A stretch of 64,000 nucleotides of DNA from Pseudomonas leptonychotis (GCF_004920405.1 NZ_RFLV01000001.1:2258233-2322232), one strand, 5' to 3'. Positions 51,869 through 64,000 are shown, numbered from the stretch's first letter. The notes: a model not told the origin generated them from the sequence alone. Numbers and translations are program-made.

Positions 51869-53350
51869 GTGAAAAACGATATTCATGATTTGGGCTTGGT
51901 ACTCGACTCCAAGACCAAACTGGTGTTGATCGAATCCTGGGATGAGGCACGTGTGTTGGAAACCCTGACCAGCCTCGCCGTACGCCGCAGCCTCGGCTTG
52001 CAGGTGTGGTCAGTGACTGAGGGGTTGCAGCGTTTAGGCTTCTCCGTGCAAGAGCCTGTCGACAGCGCCACCCTGGAGCCGGAAACCGCCCTGCGACTGA
52101 TTAAGGCGGATACACAGCCGACGTTGTATGTGATGTGCGACCTGCATCCGTTTCTCGACGACAACCCCAGGCTGGTGCGCCTGCTCAAAGAAATCGCCAT
52201 GAGTGAGCTGCCCGGTAAGCCGACGCTGGTGCTGGTTTCTCATGCCTGCAAACTGCCGCCGGAAGTGCAGCGTTACGCCTCGCGCTTCAGCCTGGCGCTG
52301 CCGTCCGAGGAGGAGTTGTTGGCGATTGTGCGTGATGAAGCCACAGCGTGGAGCGCGCGTAATCGCAATGCCCGGGTGCGCACGGATAACCGTACCTTGC
52401 AGCAGGTGGTGAAAAACCTGCGTGGCTTGAGTCACGCCGAAGCCCGTGCGCTGGCACGTAATGTGATTTGTGATGACGGCGCAATTACTCAGGAAGACCT
52501 GCCCGAATTGAACAAAACCAAGTTCAAGTTGCTTGATCTCGATGGTGTGTTGAGTTTTGAGTACGACACTGCGCGGTTTGCCGAGGTGGGCGGCTTGAGT
52601 AACCTCAAGCGTTGGTTGGGTGACCGGCAAAGCATTTTCCTCGAAGGCAAGGCCGCCGATCTGCCCAAGGGTGTATTGCTGGTGGGGGTGCAGGGCGGCG
52701 GCAAGAGCCTGGCCGCCAAGGCTATCGCAGGGCTCTGGGGCTTGCCCCTGCTGCGCCTGGATTTTGCCTGTCTGTATAACAAGTTCTTCGGTGAAACCGA
52801 GCGTAATTTGCGTGAAGCCCTGACGCTGGCCGAGCAGATGGCGCCTTGTGTGTTGTGGATGGATGAGATCGAGAAAGGTCTGGCCAGTGGGGACCATGAC
52901 GGTGGCGTCAGCCAGCGCGTACTCGGCACGCTGCTGACCTGGATGGCCGAGCGCAAGGCGCCGGTATTTATGGTGGCCACGGCTAACGTTATCTCGCGCT
53001 TACCGCCAGAGCTGGTGCGTAAAGGGCGTTTCGATGAGCTGTTCTTTGTCGATTTGCCGGATGCCAGTGTGCGCTCCGAGATTTTCCGGATTCACCTGGC
53101 TCGACGTGAGTTGGAGCCGACAGGGTTCGATTTGGCGCAGCTGGCGGCAACCTGTGAAGGCTTTTCCGGCGCAGAGATTGAGCAGGTGGTGGTCAGTGCG
53201 TTGTATGCCGCACAAGCCCAGCAGCAGGCCGTTAATCAAGCCTTGCTGCTGCAAAGCATTCAGAGCACGGCGCCGTTGTCCGTGGTGATGGCCGAAGACC
53301 TTGCGGCTTTGCGCGCCTGGGCGGATGGTCGCACGGTAAATGCGGGTTAG
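51869..53350 (+). CDS. AAA+ ATPase (Ycf46-type)
   Basis: 493 residues from the GTG at 51869, five bases after AAGGAG; a GTG two codons earlier would leave no spacing. An N-terminal domain of about 250 residues precedes a single AAA+ module: Walker A 'LVGVQGGGKSLAAKAIAG', Walker B 'VLWMDEIEKGLASG', and sensor and Arg-finger region 'LVRKGRFDELFFVDLP'. Ycf46-like proteins are linked to CO2 and photosynthesis regulation in cyanobacteria; the role in pseudomonads is not established. Overlaps the convergent SDR by 4 nt. Confidence 0.9.
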   Translation: MKNDIHDLGLVLDSKTKLVLIESWDEARVLETLTSLAVRRSLGLQVWSVTEGLQRLGFSVQEPVDSATLEPETALRLIKADTQPTLYVMCDLHPFLDDNPRLVRLLKEIAMSELPGKPTLVLVSHACKLPPEVQRYASRFSLALPSEEELLAIVRDEATAWSARNRNARVRTDNRTLQQVVKNLRGLSHAEARALARNVICDDGAITQEDLPELNKTKFKLLDLDGVLSFEYDTARFAEVGGLSNLKRWLGDRQSIFLEGKAADLPKGVLLVGVQGGGKSLAAKAIAGLWGLPLLRLDFACLYNKFFGETERNLREALTLAEQMAPCVLWMDEIEKGLASGDHDGGVSQRVLGTLLTWMAERKAPVFMVATANVISRLPPELVRKGRFDELFFVDLPDASVRSEIFRIHLARRELEPTGFDLAQLAATCEGFSGAEIEQVVVSALYAAQAQQQAVNQALLLQSIQSTAPLSVVMAEDLAALRAWADGRTVNAG

Positions 53351-54138
53351 GCAGGTTTGCCGAATTGGCGGTTCAGCCGTGCGCTGATCCGCCGTACCAG
53401 CCAGCGTGGCGCCAGGCGTGGGCTGAATGCCAGCAAACGGTTACGCCAACCCGGGATGATGATGGCGCGATCCTTGTCCAGAGCCTTGACGGTGATGAGT
53501 GCCACTTCTTCGGCGCTCATCATCAGCTTGCTGCCTTGCAATGAATCGACGCTCATCTGCGCGTTACGGAAGAAGGCGCTGCGGGTTGGTCCCGGGCAGA
53601 GCACCGAAACCTTGACGCCGTATGCCTTGAGTTCTTCGCGCAGGCCTTCAGAGAAGTGCAGCACAAATGCTTTGCTGGCGTAGTAGTTGCTCATTCCTGG
53701 GCCTGGTTGAAAACCGGCCACCGAGGCGACGTTAAGAATTTGTCCGTTACCTTGACCGGCCATGATGGTGCCGATGGCATGGCAGAGGCGCGCCAGTGCC
53801 AGTACGTTCAACTCAATCAATTGCTGTTCGCGCGACCAGTCTTGGGCGACAAATACGCCGTTGGTACCGATCCCCGCGTTGTTTATTAGCAGGTCGATGC
53901 TGCGCTCACCTTGCTCCAGCTCATGTAACAGGCCGCTGACCTGCAGCGGTTGGCTGAGGTCGCAGACGCGAAATAGCACTTCCACGGAAAAGCGTTGCGT
54001 CAGCTCGCAGGCAATGCTTTCCAGCGCGTCGCGCTGGCGCGCCACTAGAATCAGATTGCGCCCACGCCGGGCCAGAGCTTCGGCTAGGGCCAGACCGATA
54101 CCGCTGGAAGCTCCGGTGATTAGGGCGTAACGGCTCAT
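53347..54138 (-). CDS. Short-chain dehydrogenase/reductase
   Basis: 263 residues from the ATG at 54138 ('MSRYALITGASSGIGLALAE'); the 15 codons upstream are discarded. Rossmann motif 'TGASSGIG', then 'NNAGIGTNGVF' and catalytic Tyr-x-x-x-Lys in 'SNYYASKAFVLH'. C-terminal basic tail 'RLAPRWLVRRISARLNR' may bind membrane. Substrate unknown. Confidence 0.93.
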   Translation of the reverse strand: MSRYALITGASSGIGLALAEALARRGRNLILVARQRDALESIACELTQRFSVEVLFRVCDLSQPLQVSGLLHELEQGERSIDLLINNAGIGTNGVFVAQDWSREQQLIELNVLALARLCHAIGTIMAGQGNGQILNVASVAGFQPGPGMSNYYASKAFVLHFSEGLREELKAYGVKVSVLCPGPTRSAFFRNAQMSVDSLQGSKLMMSAEEVALITVKALDKDRAIIIPGWRNRLLAFSPRLAPRWLVRRISARLNRQFGKPA

Positions 54139-54192
54139 AGGGTTCTCCGTGATGGGGGCAGTTCGACCCCATGTGCCGCACAAGGTTGCGTC

Positions 54193-55137
54193 TTACAGGC
54201 CGGCTCCGGCAAAGCCCATATAAGCCGGCAGGGCGATGGCTGCCACGATGCCGAGGACGATAACGGCCAGCCAAAGTGCAGCAAGAACTTTCACCGCTGT
54301 GCTGTTAGGCGGAGGGGGAGAGCCAAAGCGGTTGGCCTCGGTGCTGCCGGGGATGATAAACATCAGCAGGGAGAACACCCCGCCGACAACCGGCACCAGG
54401 GTGACCAGCAGCAACCAGCCAGACCAGCCGATGTCATGCAGGCGCTGCACGCCAAACATGATGCCGACCACCATCGCGGCGATACCCAGCACCACTATCA
54501 ATATGCCACCGAGAATTTCCGAGGCAGCCATAACTCCGGCGGCAATGCCGAACAAGGGTAGGCAGGCAAACACCATCACCATCGACCAGGCCAAGTAGCG
54601 TAGGCGGCCGATGCGCCCGTCAGTGGTAAAGGCTTTCAGCTCGCCGAATTCCGGTAGGGTTTCGGCCACTGCGGCCTTGGGTGTGGCGTAAGGGGTGGCT
54701 GCGGCGCTGACCACTTCAGGTGGGTTTTCGGCGAGCATGGCCTGCCTGGCGAGAAACTTCTCAACCACAATACCGCACGCCGAGCATTCAGCGGCTTTGG
54801 CTTGCTGGTGGCCGCACTTGGGGCAGGTCATCAGCGTATTGTTGGTGGGCTCGCTACTTTCCGTGCGGTGATCATCCGTCTCCACCAGGCTTAGGCTTGC
54901 CGCCAGGTCAGGTTCCTTGCGTACCCTTGCGCCGGCGCTCTGCAGGGCTTTGAGGTATTGGTCGGCCTCGTTTTCGCTGAGGTCGCGTTTGATATCGACT
55001 GTGCCGCCCTTAAACAGCGAATTAATCCGGGTGTGGTCGCTTTTAAACAGGCGGGCGAGATTGTCTTTGGCTGTTTCCAGGCTTACATCGGGCATCAACT
55101 CGCCGTTGAACACAATCTTAAAACGGGCTTGGGTCAT
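54193..55137 (-). CDS. DUF805 membrane protein with N-terminal zinc-ribbon
   Basis: 314 residues. The N-terminal 80 residues form a small soluble domain, followed by a zinc-ribbon 'TCPKCGHQQAKAAECSACGI' (about 105-124). A DUF805 domain follows at about 170-270, with 'GRIGRLRYLAWSMVMVF', two hydrophobic helices and 'GVQRLHDIGWSGWLLL'. A final membrane helix ends the protein. The PAO1 counterpart lies at the same place. Function unknown. Confidence 0.88.
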   Translation of the reverse strand: MTQARFKIVFNGELMPDVSLETAKDNLARLFKSDHTRINSLFKGGTVDIKRDLSENEADQYLKALQSAGARVRKEPDLAASLSLVETDDHRTESSEPTNNTLMTCPKCGHQQAKAAECSACGIVVEKFLARQAMLAENPPEVVSAAATPYATPKAAVAETLPEFGELKAFTTDGRIGRLRYLAWSMVMVFACLPLFGIAAGVMAASEILGGILIVVLGIAAMVVGIMFGVQRLHDIGWSGWLLLVTLVPVVGGVFSLLMFIIPGSTEANRFGSPPPPNSTAVKVLAALWLAVIVLGIVAAIALPAYMGFAGAGL

Positions 55138-55302
55138 GTCGGCGTCCTTGTCGGTGCCAGAGTGGAGTTGCGCACAGACTAGCCGGCCTACAGGCCAGTA
55201 AACAAGCCATCTACACGCAAAGTGTCCATACCTGAGGTGGGTACAGCGCGGTTGTGTGCGGCTCAGCGCTCTATTTAAGTCGCCGAGTGGGTGGGCAATG
55301 CA

Positions 55303-56265
55303 TCATCGCGACCAGCGTTGTTGCAGCTGCAGGCTGTGCGTGAGGGCGGCGCGGTATTCGCTGTCGAGGCGGGTGATCAGTTGCTCGACGCTGGGCAGGT
55401 CGCGGATGTTGCCCACGCCTTGGCCGGCAGACCACACGGTTTTCCAAGCCTTGGCTTCCTCATCCATAGGCTTGAGCTTCTCGCCATAGTTGACCTCGCC
55501 TTTGCTTTGCAGTTGTTTGAGGTCGTAACCGGCCAGTTCCAGGCTCTGGCGCATAAAGCTGGCCGGTACGCCGGAGACTGCTGGGGTGTGAATGATGTCG
55601 GCGGCTTTGGCGTCGAGAATCATCTGCTTATAAGCCTCGGAGGCAGCGTTTTCCCGGGTGGCGATCAGGCGAGTGCCCAAGTAGGCGAGGTCAGCACCGA
55701 GTAGCTGAGCGGCCAGCACTTCGTGACCCTGGTTGAGACAACCGGCTAGCAGCAGGGTTTTGTCGAAGAACTGGCGAATCTCGGCGATAAGCGCGAACGG
55801 GCTCCAAGTGCCGGCATGTCCGCCAGCCCCTGCGGCTACCGCGATTAAGCCATCTACGCCGGCTTCGGCAGCCTTCTCGGCATGCCGGCGCGTGGTCACG
55901 TCATGGAACACCAGGCCGCCGTAGCTGTGCACAGCATCGACCACTTCCTTCACCGCGCCGAGGCTGGTGATCACGATAGGCACGCGCTGCTCGACGCAGA
56001 TGGCCAGGTCCGCCTGCAGGCGCGGGTTGCTGCCATGTACGATCAGGTTGACCGCATAGGGTGCCGCTGCGCTGTCCAGGCCGGCTTCGATCTCTTGTAG
56101 CCAATCCTTGAAGGCGCTGCTCTCACGCTGGTTCAGCGCGGGGAAGCTGCCGACGATGCCGTTGTTACAGCAGGCCAGTACCAGTTGCGGGTTAGACACC
56201 AGAAACATCGGCGCCGCGACGACGGGCAGGCGCAGGCGTTGTTCGAGCAGGGCTGGCAGCGACAT
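55303..56265 (-). CDS. Nitronate monooxygenase-like flavoprotein
   Basis: 320 residues. TIM-barrel FMN enzyme of the 2-nitropropane dioxygenase family: '[20 protein letters not shown]', '[14 protein letters not shown]' (FMN phosphate site), and '[19 protein letters not shown]'. It probably oxidises nitroalkanes to aldehydes, protecting against propionate-3-nitronate-like toxins. Confidence 0.92.
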   Translation of the reverse strand: MSLPALLEQRLRLPVVAAPMFLVSNPQLVLACCNNGIVGSFPALNQRESSAFKDWLQEIEAGLDSAAAPYAVNLIVHGSNPRLQADLAICVEQRVPIVITSLGAVKEVVDAVHSYGGLVFHDVTTRRHAEKAAEAGVDGLIAVAAGAGGHAGTWSPFALIAEIRQFFDKTLLLAGCLNQGHEVLAAQLLGADLAYLGTRLIATRENAASEAYKQMILDAKAADIIHTPAVSGVPASFMRQSLELAGYDLKQLQSKGEVNYGEKLKPMDEEAKAWKTVWSAGQGVGNIRDLPSVEQLITRLDSEYRAALTHSLQLQQRWSR

Positions 56266-56286
56266 GCAGTAATCCTCTTGATGTAT

Positions 56287-56715
56287 TTAGAAAGGGCGAA
56301 CCACGACCAGAATGACAATGCCAAGCAAGGCCAGCACGGGCGCTTCATTAAACCAGCGGTAGAACACATGGCCGCGTTGATTCTCGCCACGGGTAAACGC
56401 CTTGATCTGGGCGCCGCACATAAACTGGTAGACCACCAGCAGCAGCACCAGGCTCAGCTTGGCGTGCATCCAGCCCTGGCTGAAGTAGTGGCTGGGGTTA
56501 AGGCTGATCAGCCACAGGCCCAGGCCGACGGTGAGAATCAGCGACGGCCACATGATCCCGCGATACAGCTTGCGTTCCATGATGCAGAAGCGCTCGCGGC
56601 TGACCTCATCGGTGCTCATGGCGTGGTAGACGAACAGGCGCGGCAGATAGAACAGGCCGGCGAACCAGCACACCATAGCGATGATGTGGAAAGCCTTGAG
56701 CCACAGATAGAGCAT
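56287..56715 (-). CDS. hemJ: Protoporphyrinogen IX oxidase HemJ
   Basis: 142 residues from the ATG at 56715. Four membrane helices with the HemJ signature '[27 protein letters not shown]' split over residues 5-31, and a second conserved His/Lys stretch '[16 protein letters not shown]'. It oxidises protoporphyrinogen IX in haem synthesis in bacteria lacking HemG/HemY. Divergent from argC. Confidence 0.9.
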   Translation of the reverse strand: MLYLWLKAFHIIAMVCWFAGLFYLPRLFVYHAMSTDEVSRERFCIMERKLYRGIMWPSLILTVGLGLWLISLNPSHYFSQGWMHAKLSLVLLLVVYQFMCGAQIKAFTRGENQRGHVFYRWFNEAPVLALLGIVILVVVRPF

Positions 56716-56862
56716 TGTTTGCACTCGTCGCAGGAAATTGCCCCCGATAGTAGTGGTCGTGGGCCACCTCGTCACCATTCCAGGCGCTCAAGTGTTGGCC
56801 CCTGGCCGAAGCGGCCGTATCATCGGCAGCTTTCCACTGCTGGTATTACAAAGGGGCAAGTG

Positions 56863-57897
56863 ATGATCAAGGTCGGAATCGTCGGCGGCACGGGTTATAC
56901 CGGCGTCGAGCTGTTGCGTTTATTGGCGCAGCACCCGCAAGCACAGGTTGAGGTGATTACCTCGCGCTCCGAGGCGGGCATGCGTGTCGATGAGATGTAT
57001 CCGAACCTGCGCGGTCATTACGACAACCTGGCCTTTAGCGTGCCGGATGCCGTTACGTTAGGCGCTTGCGATGTGGTGTTCTTCGCTACGCCGCACGGGG
57101 TGGCCCATGCCTTGGCCGGTGAGTTACTGGCAGCCGGTACCAAAGTGATCGACCTGTCCGCCGATTTTCGTTTGCAGGATGCCGATGAATGGGCCAAGTG
57201 GTACGGCCAGCCGCACGGCGCCCCGGACTTGCTACCTGAGGCGGTTTACGGGCTGCCTGAAGTCAACCGTGAGACGATCAAGCAGGCGCGCCTGATTGCC
57301 GTGCCAGGCTGTTATCCCACCGCTGCACAGTTGGCGCTGATTCCGCTGCTGGAAGCGGGTTTGGCCGATACCACGCAGATTATTGCTGACTGCAAATCCG
57401 GCGTCAGTGGTGCCGGGCGTGGTGCCAGTGTCGGTTCACTGTTCAGCGAAGCAGGCGAAAGCATGAAGGCCTACGGGGTTAAAGGTCATCGCCACTTGCC
57501 GGAAATCCGCCAGGGGCTGCGCCGGGCTGCAGGTAAAGATGTGGGGCTGACGTTTGTGCCGCACCTAACGCCGATGATCCGCGGTATTCACGCCACGCTT
57601 TACGCCACCGTAGTGGATCGCTCGGTGGACCTGCAGGCGCTGTTCGAGAAGCGTTATGCCAATGAGCCTTTTGTGGATGTGATGCCTGCAGGCAGCCATC
57701 CGGAAACCCGCAGCGTGCGTGGGGCCAACGTCTGTCGTATTGCCGTGCACCGGCCGCAGGATGGTGACCTGGTGGTGGTGTTGTCAGTGATCGATAACCT
57801 GGTCAAAGGCGCGTCGGGTCAGGCGGTACAGAACATGAACATCCTTTTCGGTCTTGATGAGCGCCTAGGCCTTTCCCATGCAGGCATGCTGCCCTGA
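56863..57897 (+). CDS. argC: N-acetyl-gamma-glutamyl-phosphate reductase ArgC
   Basis: 344 residues from the ATG at 56863 ('[20 protein letters not shown]'), following an AAGGGGC ribosome binding site; the open frame extends upstream for 226 codons but this part is antisense to hemJ. The active Cys is in '[14 protein letters not shown]'. NADPH-dependent step of arginine synthesis. Its stop overlaps the DUF6776-like start. Confidence 0.96.
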   Translation: MIKVGIVGGTGYTGVELLRLLAQHPQAQVEVITSRSEAGMRVDEMYPNLRGHYDNLAFSVPDAVTLGACDVVFFATPHGVAHALAGELLAAGTKVIDLSADFRLQDADEWAKWYGQPHGAPDLLPEAVYGLPEVNRETIKQARLIAVPGCYPTAAQLALIPLLEAGLADTTQIIADCKSGVSGAGRGASVGSLFSEAGESMKAYGVKGHRHLPEIRQGLRRAAGKDVGLTFVPHLTPMIRGIHATLYATVVDRSVDLQALFEKRYANEPFVDVMPAGSHPETRSVRGANVCRIAVHRPQDGDLVVVLSVIDNLVKGASGQAVQNMNILFGLDERLGLSHAGMLP

Positions 57898-58628
57898 TGG
57901 CAGGTTGGGAAGTTCAGCCAAGCGATCCGGGGCGCGCCCGGCGCCGGCGCATGCTCGTCGTGCTGCTGGTGCTGTGTATTCCTCTGGCATTCTATGCAGG
58001 CACTTGCTGGCAGCAGCGTATACAGCCTGCGGTGAGTGAGGTGCAGCCTGCCGTGGCAGTGCATGATGAGCAGCTGAATCGCGAACTCGATGAGTTGCGT
58101 CAGCGCGTGGCGGTGCTCAGTAGCGTGGAAAAAGTCAGCCAGCAAGCCACCGAGCAGAGCCGTCTGACTATCAAACTGTTGGAGGAGCAAATCTACACAC
58201 AGCAACAGGATCTGGCCTTCTATAAAGGTGTTCTGGCGCCTGCCAGCCGTCGCGAAGGGCTGCGCATCAAGACCTTTGAGCTGCAGGCCACGGACAGGCC
58301 TGAGCATTTCCGCTACAAGATACTCCTGAGCCGTGTAGGTAAAGGTGAGGCGCCGCTGGAGGGCCAGTTGCAGGTGTCGATCGTCGGCAAGCAGGGCGAA
58401 CAGGATGTCACGCTCGAGCTGGCGGATCTGGGCGCAGACTTGCCCGATGCCCTACCTGAGCAGCCGATAGCCTTCGCCTTCAAGCACTTCCAGGCCATAC
58501 CCGAGGCTGGGCGCTTCGCTGAGTTGAAGTTGCCTGAGGGTTTTATCCCGCGCGAGATCAAGGTGCGTGCCGAGGTAAAGGGCGAGAAACCTTTGCTGCG
58601 CACATTCAAATGGAACAAAGAGGAGTGA
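57897..58628 (+). CDS. DUF6776-like membrane-anchored coiled-coil protein
   Basis: 243 residues. A basic N-terminus precedes one membrane helix (about residues 21-40), a coiled coil (about 60-110, heptads from 'ELDELRQRV') and a beta-rich C-terminal domain. It lies between argC and the bactofilin gene, as in PAO1. Bactofilins are membrane-associated cytoskeletal proteins, so this could be its membrane partner; this is inference from order only. Confidence 0.8.
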   Translation: MAGWEVQPSDPGRARRRRMLVVLLVLCIPLAFYAGTCWQQRIQPAVSEVQPAVAVHDEQLNRELDELRQRVAVLSSVEKVSQQATEQSRLTIKLLEEQIYTQQQDLAFYKGVLAPASRREGLRIKTFELQATDRPEHFRYKILLSRVGKGEAPLEGQLQVSIVGKQGEQDVTLELADLGADLPDALPEQPIAFAFKHFQAIPEAGRFAELKLPEGFIPREIKVRAEVKGEKPLLRTFKWNKEE

Positions 58629-58637
58629 CTGTTCCTT

Positions 58638-59048
58638 ATGTGGAATAAAGACAAAGCACGTACTGACGTGCAGCGTTTCGCCGGTAAGACCAGCCTGATT
58701 GCGGTGGGTGCTGAGCTGCATGGTGATCTGCGCTTTCAAGGCGCTGTACAAGTTGATGGCAAGGTCGTCGGCAATCTAGTAGCCAGCGAGGGCATGGTGC
58801 GCGTCAGCGTGCAGGGCCGGGTTGAAGGTGAGATCCGCGCCCCCCATATAGTGATTGATGGTGAAGTGGTCGGCGATGTGCATGCCAGTGGCCACCTTGA
58901 GCTGGGCGCGCGGGCGCGAGTGCGTGGCAATCTGTATTACGCATTGATGGAAATGGCCATGGGCGCGCAAATCGAAGGCCGGCTCTGCCGCCTGCAAGAC
59001 GAAGCGCGGCCGCTGGAGTTGCCGCAAAGTCTCGATGACGCACAATAG
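58638..59048 (+). CDS. Bactofilin (polymer-forming cytoskeletal protein)
   Basis: 136 residues, a beta-helical DUF583 core (about 20-115) of repeated short strands: 'TSLIAVGAELHGDLRFQGAV', 'GKVVGNLVAS', 'GRVEGEIRAPHIVIDGEVVG', 'LELGARARVRGNLYY'. It self-assembles into membrane-linked filaments that place cell-wall enzymes. It follows the DUF6776-like gene by 9 nt. Confidence 0.93.
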   Translation: MWNKDKARTDVQRFAGKTSLIAVGAELHGDLRFQGAVQVDGKVVGNLVASEGMVRVSVQGRVEGEIRAPHIVIDGEVVGDVHASGHLELGARARVRGNLYYALMEMAMGAQIEGRLCRLQDEARPLELPQSLDDAQ

Positions 59049-59124
59049 TTGACCGCTTTTGTAGGGTAAGCGGATAATGCCGATCAGAATGCAGTATGGC
59101 GCTTAGCGCCGGGAGTTAATCAGC

Positions 59125-59475
59125 ATGAGCGTTGAAACCTTCATCCCTAGCGCGATGCAATTTACGCAGGGCGCGGCGAACAAGGTGAAGAACCTGGTCG
59201 ATGAAGAAGGCAACCCGCGTTTGAAATTGCGTGTGTTTGTAACGGGAGGCGGCTGTTCCGGCTTTCAGTACGGCTTCACCTTCGACGAAGAAGTGGCAGA
59301 TGACGACACCATCATTGAGCGCGAAGGCGTTAGCCTGGTGGTCGATCCGATGAGCTTCCAGTACCTGGCGGGTGCCGAAGTTGATTACCAAGAAGGGTTG
59401 GAGGGTTCGCGTTTCGTCATCAACAACCCAAACGCGACCACGACCTGCGGTTGTGGCTCTTCGTTCTCGATCTGA
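59125..59475 (+). CDS. erpA: Iron-sulfur cluster insertion protein ErpA
   Basis: 116 residues. A-type carrier with three conserved Cys: '[11 protein letters not shown]' and the terminal '[10 protein letters not shown]'. It delivers Fe-S clusters to IspG and other apoproteins. Followed by a strong terminator. Confidence 0.97.
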   Translation: MSVETFIPSAMQFTQGAANKVKNLVDEEGNPRLKLRVFVTGGGCSGFQYGFTFDEEVADDDTIIEREGVSLVVDPMSFQYLAGAEVDYQEGLEGSRFVINNPNATTTCGCGSSFSI

Positions 59476-59494
59476 TCTGCAGCCTGTTCAAGCG

Positions 59495-59523
59495 AACGCC
59501 GTGCCTTGTGCACGGCGTTTTTG
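59495..59523 (+). terminator. erpA terminator
   Basis: AACGCCGTGC / GCACGGCGTT perfect 10-bp stem with 5-nt loop, then a T-run, 19 bp after the erpA stop. Confidence 0.9.
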
Positions 59524-59553
59524 TTTCTGGGTGTCGCAGATTTGAACAGGTGA

Positions 59554-62056
<2,503 letters not shown>

Positions 62057-62269
62057 AGGCTGATTTTTGACTTTAAAAATGAAAAGAAATAGATAAACAA
62101 AATGATGAATATGCAGTAACTGTATAAAATATAACCAAATCGCCTGCTAGGCAACCCCGGTTGTCGCGAGGTGGTCTTAACGTGGCTGAGTGGCGGGCGA
62201 AACTTGTGATTTGTCTGCGATCTTGTATGGTTGGTTCCCTTTTGATTTTGAGTGGTCGTGAGTCCTGTC

Positions 62270-63472
62270 ATGAAGTCGGTTGAAGAACAGTTGGCGCTGA
62301 TCAAGCGTGGTGCGGAAGAGGTTCTGGTTGAGTCCGAGTTGGTTGAAAAGCTCAAGCGTGGTCAGCCCCTGCGTATCAAGGCAGGTTTTGATCCGACTGC
62401 GCCGGATCTGCACCTTGGCCACACCGTGCTTATTAATAAGCTGCGTCAATTCCAGGAGCTGGGTCATCAGGTCATATTTCTGATTGGTGATTTTACCGGG
62501 ATGATCGGTGATCCGAGCGGCAAGAGCGCCACGCGTCCGCCGTTGACGCGTGAGCAGGTGCTAGAGAACGCAGAAACCTATAAGACGCAGGTATTCAAGA
62601 TTCTCGACCCGGCAAAAACCGAGGTTGCCTTTAATTCAACCTGGATGGACAGGATGGGACCTGCGGATTTCATTCGCTTGACCTCTCAATACACCGTGGC
62701 ACGCATGCTTGAGCGCGATGATTTCAGTAAGCGCTATTCGACCCAGCAGCCAATTGCTATTCATGAGTTTCTCTACCCCTTGGTGCAGGGCTACGACTCG
62801 GTAGCGCTGCATGCTGATGTTGAGTTGGGTGGTACTGATCAGAAATTCAACTTGCTCATGGGGCGAGAGCTTCAGCGGTCCTATGGGCAAGCGTCGCAGT
62901 GCATCGTCACCATGCCTTTATTGGAAGGGTTGGATGGTGTTAAGAAAATGTCCAAATCCTTGGGTAACTACATTGGTATCCAAGAGGCGCCTGGCGTCAT
63001 GTACAACAAGCTGGTGTCGATGCCTGATGCGTTGATGTGGCGCTACTTCGAGTTACTCAGCTTCCGGTCTATGGATGAGATCGAGCAGTTCAAGTCTGAT
63101 GTCGAACAGGGCGCTAATCCTCGCGATATCAAGATCAAGCTGGCTGAAGAGATAGTGGCGCGTTTCCATGGCGAAGAAGCTGCGCTTAGCGCGCATCGTT
63201 CTGCGGGTAATCGCATGAAAGAAGGCGAGCTGCCTGACGATCTGCCCGAGATCGAAGTAATGTCTGCCGAGGATATGCCGATTTCTGCGCTGCTTAATAG
63301 GGCGGGTCTAGTGAAGAACGCGGCCATGGCGCGTGATCTGCTGGGTTCGGGTGGTGTGCGTGTGGATGGGGAGGTCGTTGATCGCACCTTTATATATAAG
63401 GTGGGCGCCGTGCATGTCTGTCAGGCGGGTAAAAAGGCCTTTGCGCGCATTACGCTCTCGCTCGAGAAGTAA
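62270..63472 (+). CDS. tyrS: Tyrosyl-tRNA synthetase TyrS (TyrZ type)
   Basis: 400 residues from the ATG at 62270 ('[20 protein letters not shown]'). Class I synthetase with the HIGH equivalent 'HLGH' in '[14 protein letters not shown]', KMSKS as 'KKMSKSLGN', and an S4 RNA-binding domain at the C-terminus ('[17 protein letters not shown]'). It charges tRNA-Tyr. It precedes the rRNA operon, as in PAO1. Confidence 0.96.
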   Translation: MKSVEEQLALIKRGAEEVLVESELVEKLKRGQPLRIKAGFDPTAPDLHLGHTVLINKLRQFQELGHQVIFLIGDFTGMIGDPSGKSATRPPLTREQVLENAETYKTQVFKILDPAKTEVAFNSTWMDRMGPADFIRLTSQYTVARMLERDDFSKRYSTQQPIAIHEFLYPLVQGYDSVALHADVELGGTDQKFNLLMGRELQRSYGQASQCIVTMPLLEGLDGVKKMSKSLGNYIGIQEAPGVMYNKLVSMPDALMWRYFELLSFRSMDEIEQFKSDVEQGANPRDIKIKLAEEIVARFHGEEAALSAHRSAGNRMKEGELPDDLPEIEVMSAEDMPISALLNRAGLVKNAAMARDLLGSGGVRVDGEVVDRTFIYKVGAVHVCQAGKKAFARITLSLEK

Positions 63473-63535
63473 GGTCTGGGATATATGCCTTTTGTGCTTG
63501 GGCGTCGGTGGAGCATCTAGTTACTCAGTTCGTAC

Positions 63536-63573
63536 GACAAAGCCGTTGAAGCGCCAGCTTCAACGGCTTTGTC
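63536..63573 (+). terminator. Terminator after tyrS
   Basis: Perfect 17-bp stem GACAAAGCCGTTGAAGC with its complement around a 4-nt loop, isolating tyrS from the rRNA promoters. Confidence 0.85.
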
Positions 63574-63646
63574 GTTTCTGTAGGCGGCGCGGTTTGGGCT
63601 TGTGCGCGTGAATTGGCTGCTCCTGAAGGAAAACTGTAATAAAGGA

Positions 63647-63674
63647 TTGACCTTCTATAGTTAATCCCTATAAT
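63647..63674 (+). promoter_or_regulatory. rrn promoter P1
   Basis: TTGACC, 16-bp spacer, TATAAT, followed by discriminator TCGCACC. First of four rightward promoters. Confidence 0.75.
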
Positions 63675-63744
63675 TCGCACCTCTTCAGGCGTACGCGGCT
63701 CCTTAAACTCCTTGTAAAACAAGAAGTTAGATTTAAAAGAGGGG

Positions 63745-63772
63745 TTGCAAAGCAGCGAAAGCTGCGTAGAAT
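63745..63772 (+). promoter_or_regulatory. rrn promoter P2
   Basis: TTGCAA, 16-bp spacer containing AGC/GCT dyad, TAGAAT, discriminator GCGCC. Confidence 0.7.
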
Positions 63773-63848
63773 GCGCCGGGCTGGCAGGGTGGTGGTTTGA
63801 TCCTGTTGGTGCTTCGGTCGAGCTGGTCGAAAGCGGTAAAAGAGGTGG

Positions 63849-63876
63849 TTGACAGCGGTTTGAAACGCTGTAAAAT
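63849..63876 (+). promoter_or_regulatory. rrn promoter P3
   Basis: Consensus TTGACA, 16-bp spacer, TAAAAT, discriminator TCGCC. Confidence 0.78.
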
Positions 63877-63967
63877 TCGCCTCCCGCTGACGAGAAGCTA
63901 GAAGTTGATCGGAGGCGCAAGTGGTTGAGTTTGAAAAGAAATTTTCTTCTCTAGTTAAAATAACCAC

Positions 63968-63995
63968 TTGACGGAAGATGAGGCTGCTGTAGAAT
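63968..63995 (+). promoter_or_regulatory. rrn promoter P4
   Basis: TTGACG, 16-bp spacer, TAGAAT, discriminator GCGCG at the window edge. All four promoters share the short spacer and G/C-containing discriminator typical of rRNA promoters under stringent control; the 16S gene is expected just beyond 64000. Confidence 0.75.
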
Positions 63996-64000
63996 GCGCG

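Noticed and set aside
56185..56862. 226-codon in-frame extension upstream of argC
   Set aside because: Antisense to hemJ and the nitronate monooxygenase start; ArgC N-terminus and ribosome binding site fix the start at 56863.

Overview
This is a chromosomal window from a gamma-proteobacterium of the genus Pseudomonas. The gene order from the tRNA at 13.9 kb to the right edge closely follows the P. aeruginosa PAO1 block rmcA-rpoD-dnaG-rpsU-tsaD ... trpE ... argC-erpA-anmK-tyrS-rrn, as I remember it. It is not P. aeruginosa: the R/F-pyocin genes that separate trpE from trpG in PAO1 are absent, speD is missing between the OsmC-like gene and coq7, and a different island occupies the tRNA.

Left part (1-3.35 kb): two REP-like palindromes, a sigma-54 activator with a PAS domain, and a membrane diguanylate cyclase. 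Island (3354-13971): a 10.5-kb segment bounded by 76-bp perfect direct repeats. The right repeat is the 3' part of an intact CAU-anticodon tRNA plus its terminator; the left repeat is a 46-nt tRNA fragment plus a copy of the terminator. This is the structure left when an integrase-driven element enters a tRNA 3' end. All confident island genes are on the minus strand. They form two functional blocks. The first is a defence-like block: a 974-residue AlbA_2/Schlafen-NACHT STAND NTPase in strikingly AT-rich DNA, an Mrr-type restriction endonuclease, a NERD nuclease-like protein with a frameshifted zinc finger, a DUF7079 protein, and a Fic protein with a duplicated dyad operator. The second is a type-VI-secretion-type cassette: a PAAR tip protein, a putative effector with a His/Cys clan-CD-like dyad, a candidate immunity protein, a lipoprotein and an exported CHAP amidase.

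Core part (14-63.5 kb): rmcA (c-di-GMP), rpoD-dnaG-rpsU (the macromolecular synthesis genes), tsaD, plsY, folB-folK, cca, the stress operon prkA-yeaH-ycgB, and the envelope/maintenance run lptD-surA / pdxA-rsmA-apaG-apaH-glpE. Next come amgK-murU (MurNAc recycling), djlA, rpe-gph, a contiguous trpE-trpG-trpD-trpC with a Trp-rich leader peptide, vfr and an OsmC-like gene. The remainder is coq7, a SUMF1-fold protein, a HIT protein, an AAA+ ATPase, an SDR, a DUF805 protein, a nitronate monooxygenase, hemJ, argC, a DUF6776-like protein, a bactofilin, erpA, anmK, an M23 peptidase and tyrS.

Right edge (63.6-64.0 kb): four tandem sigma-70 type promoters, each with a 16-bp spacer and a G/C-containing discriminator. 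They point rightward and fit the promoter array of an rRNA operon whose 16S gene lies just outside the window.
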